From: Ga0077527 sp964433345
GTDB taxonomy: Bacteria; Pseudomonadota; Gammaproteobacteria; Burkholderiales; SG8-41
Assembly: GCA_964433345.1 (NCBI GenBank)
Contig: CAYSQJ010000001.1
Coordinates: 186,001-250,000 of the forward strand
Length of the DNA stretch: 64,000 nt
Reading direction: 5' to 3'
The position numbers were made by a program, and so were the translations under genes. This document shows positions 62,890 to 64,000 of this stretch, piece after piece (within the stretch, counting starts at the first letter, position 1; every line of letters begins with the position of its first letter). The notes beneath the pieces were generated by a model. The model was not told where the DNA came from and did not search any database. It saw only the letters and a list, made by a program, of their open reading frames with translations.

Positions 62890-64000
62890 TCATTCCGGCA
62901 AACGATGTTCGTTCTCAAAGAGTGCGGCGACGTTTTCGCGATCACGCACGACATGCATCTGCCGTCCGTCGACCATGATTTCGGCGGCACGTGGCCGGGT
63001 GTTGTAGTTGGAGGACATGCTCATGCCGTAGGCGCCGGCGGACGCGATGGCGAGCACTTCGCCCGGGGCGGCGGCGATCCTGCGATCCCGGGCGAGGAAG
63101 TCGCCGCTTTCGCAGACCGGGCCGACGATGTCGTAAGAGCGGTCGCCGGCGGCGCCTTCGCGCAACGGCAGCACTTCGTGCCAGGCTTCGTATAGAGCAG
63201 GGCGCATCAGGTCGTTCATTGCGGCATCGACGATGGCGAAACTCCTGTCCTGTCCCGGTTTGAGGTAAAGCACGGTAGAGAGCAAGACCCCGGCGTTTCC
63301 GGTGAGCAGGCGGCCCGGCTCGAACAGCAGTTTCTGCGGACGGTCACCCAGCGCGGCAATCAGCGCCTGCGCGTACTCGGCCACCGCCGGCGGTGTTTCG
63401 TCGCGGTAGCGGATGCCCAGTCCGCCGCCGAGATCGAGATGGCGAATGGCAATGCCCTCGCGCTCCAGCGCATCGACCAGCGCCAGCACGCGCTCCAGCG
63501 CGGCGATGAAGGGGGCGACCTCGGTGAGCTGCGAACCGATGTGGCAGTCGACGCCCTCGATGTGCAGATGCGGCAGTTCCGCGGCGCGGCGGTAGGTTGC
63601 CAGCGCCTCGTCGTAAGCGACGCCGAACTTGTTTTCCTTGAGTCCGGTGGCGATGTAAGGATGTGTTTTGGCATCGACGTCCGGGTTCACCCGCAGGCTG
63701 ACCGGGGCGAGCTGTCCGAGTTCGCCGGCGACGCGGTTGAGCAGTTCCAGTTCGGCTGCCGACTCGACGTTGAAGCAGAGGATGCCGGCCTGCAGCGCCT
63801 GGCGCATTTCGGCGGCAGTCTTGCCGACGCCGGAAAACACCACCTTGCGCGGATCGCCACCGGCCGCGATGACCCGTGCCAGTTCGCCGCCGGACACGAT
63901 GTCGAAACCGCTGCCCAGGCGCGCGAATACATCGAGCACGCCGAGGTTGGGATTGGCTTTCACCGCGTAACAGAGCAGGTGTTCGCGCCCGGCGAAGGCG
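62890..64000 (-). CDS. lysA: Diaminopimelate decarboxylase (partial, 5' end outside window)
   Basis: LysA decarboxylates meso-diaminopimelate to lysine, the last step of lysine synthesis. The visible about 369 residues start within the alanine-racemase-like barrel, with the PLP lysine in CYAVKANPN. HLDLGGGLGIRY, FEPGRLLTGNAG and the catalytic-site PVCESGDFLA and SAGAYGMSMSSNYN follow. The C-terminus is complete at 62890. The gene's start lies beyond position 64000. Confidence 0.95.
   Translation of the reverse strand, partial: AFAGREHLLCYAVKANPNLGVLDVFARLGSGFDIVSGGELARVIAAGGDPRKVVFSGVGKTAAEMRQALQAGILCFNVESAAELELLNRVAGELGQLAPVSLRVNPDVDAKTHPYIATGLKENKFGVAYDEALATYRRAAELPHLHIEGVDCHIGSQLTEVAPFIAALERVLALVDALEREGIAIRHLDLGGGLGIRYRDETPPAVAEYAQALIAALGDRPQKLLFEPGRLLTGNAGVLLSTVLYLKPGQDRSFAIVDAAMNDLMRPALYEAWHEVLPLREGAAGDRSYDIVGPVCESGDFLARDRRIAAAPGEVLAIASAGAYGMSMSSNYNTRPRAAEIMVDGRQMHVVRDRENVAALFENEHRLPE

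Noticed and set aside
1..64000. tRNA or rRNA genes, CRISPR arrays and replication origin
   Set aside because: I looked in the intergenic spaces and found no cloverleaf-like segments, no regularly spaced identical repeats with spacers of 25-40 bp, and no DnaA-box cluster. The heptamer and attC repeats do not have CRISPR geometry.

Overview
The window is a GC-rich chromosomal segment from a betaproteobacterium, most likely of the Rhodocyclales/Nitrosomonadales type. This rests on gene content and order: aceE-aceF; nadD-rsfS-rlmH-maf-rng; yggS-proC-yggT-yggU divergent from pilT-pilU; a ubiE-ubiJ-ubiB cluster; phoB-phoR; and tandem Gram-negative porins. It is inference from family recognition, since no search could be run.

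Layout. 1-2263: end of aceE and complete aceF. 2362-7449: a tight plus-strand operon for NAD synthesis, ribosome silencing, 23S rRNA methylation, Maf, RNase G and a phospholipase D-type enzyme. 7446-9988: minus-strand yggS-proC-yggT-yggU. 10103-12341: pilT-pilU, then a 145-bp palindromic MITE-like element, a terminator and a TauE/SafE permease. 13347-20489: an integron with intI, attI and eleven cassettes, each ended by an attC site, the array being closed by an IS30-family element; a toxin-antitoxin pair follows. 21214-27469: a minus-strand run (RlmL, HIRAN, HemJ, ABC-2 transporter, hydrolase, ferredoxin, MazG-like, VanZ-like). 27472-34842: DHH phosphoesterase, then minus-strand symporter, UbiB, UbiJ, Tim44-like, UbiE and DUF971. 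35009-37092: phoB-phoR behind a Pho box. 37098-44653: HIT, DUF2817, an unrecognised 519-aa protein, a 1282-aa FAD/Fe-S oxidoreductase and a YqaA protein. 44783-49628: methyltransferase, FAH hydrolase, aldo/keto reductase, a second toxin-antitoxin pair, a glycosyltransferase and a prolyl-hydroxylase. 49645-57906: Cys-cluster protein, TPR protein, two tandem porins and a GT41 OGT-like protein. 58082-64000: MgtE, a lipoamide dehydrogenase-like flavoprotein, ECF sigma/anti-sigma, a tiny Lys-rich peptide gene and the 3' part of lysA.

The most unusual signal is not a gene. An AT-rich motif of 25-35 bp with core TTGTTTTTATTGATATTTT recurs at least eight times (13.3, 21.6, 28.4, 37.1, 46.9, 52.2, 53.9 and 62.3 kb), roughly every 5-10 kb apart from the porin pair. 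Some copies sit inside genes in frame (rlmL, the aldo/keto reductase), some supply or abut stop codons (HIT protein, intI, DHH phosphoesterase and its convergent neighbour), and some lie in promoter regions. A second dispersed family consists of variable 7-bp repeats (GGTGATT/GATGAAT type), often in two oppositely oriented arrays between genes, and once inside the FAD/Fe-S oxidoreductase gene.

Functional themes: central metabolism and cofactors (PDH, NAD, ubiquinone, haem), RNA maturation, twitching motility, phosphate sensing, and an outer-membrane/glycosylation neighbourhood around the duplicated porins. The integron cassettes are AT-richer than the rest, mostly of unknown function, and include two near-identical cassettes.
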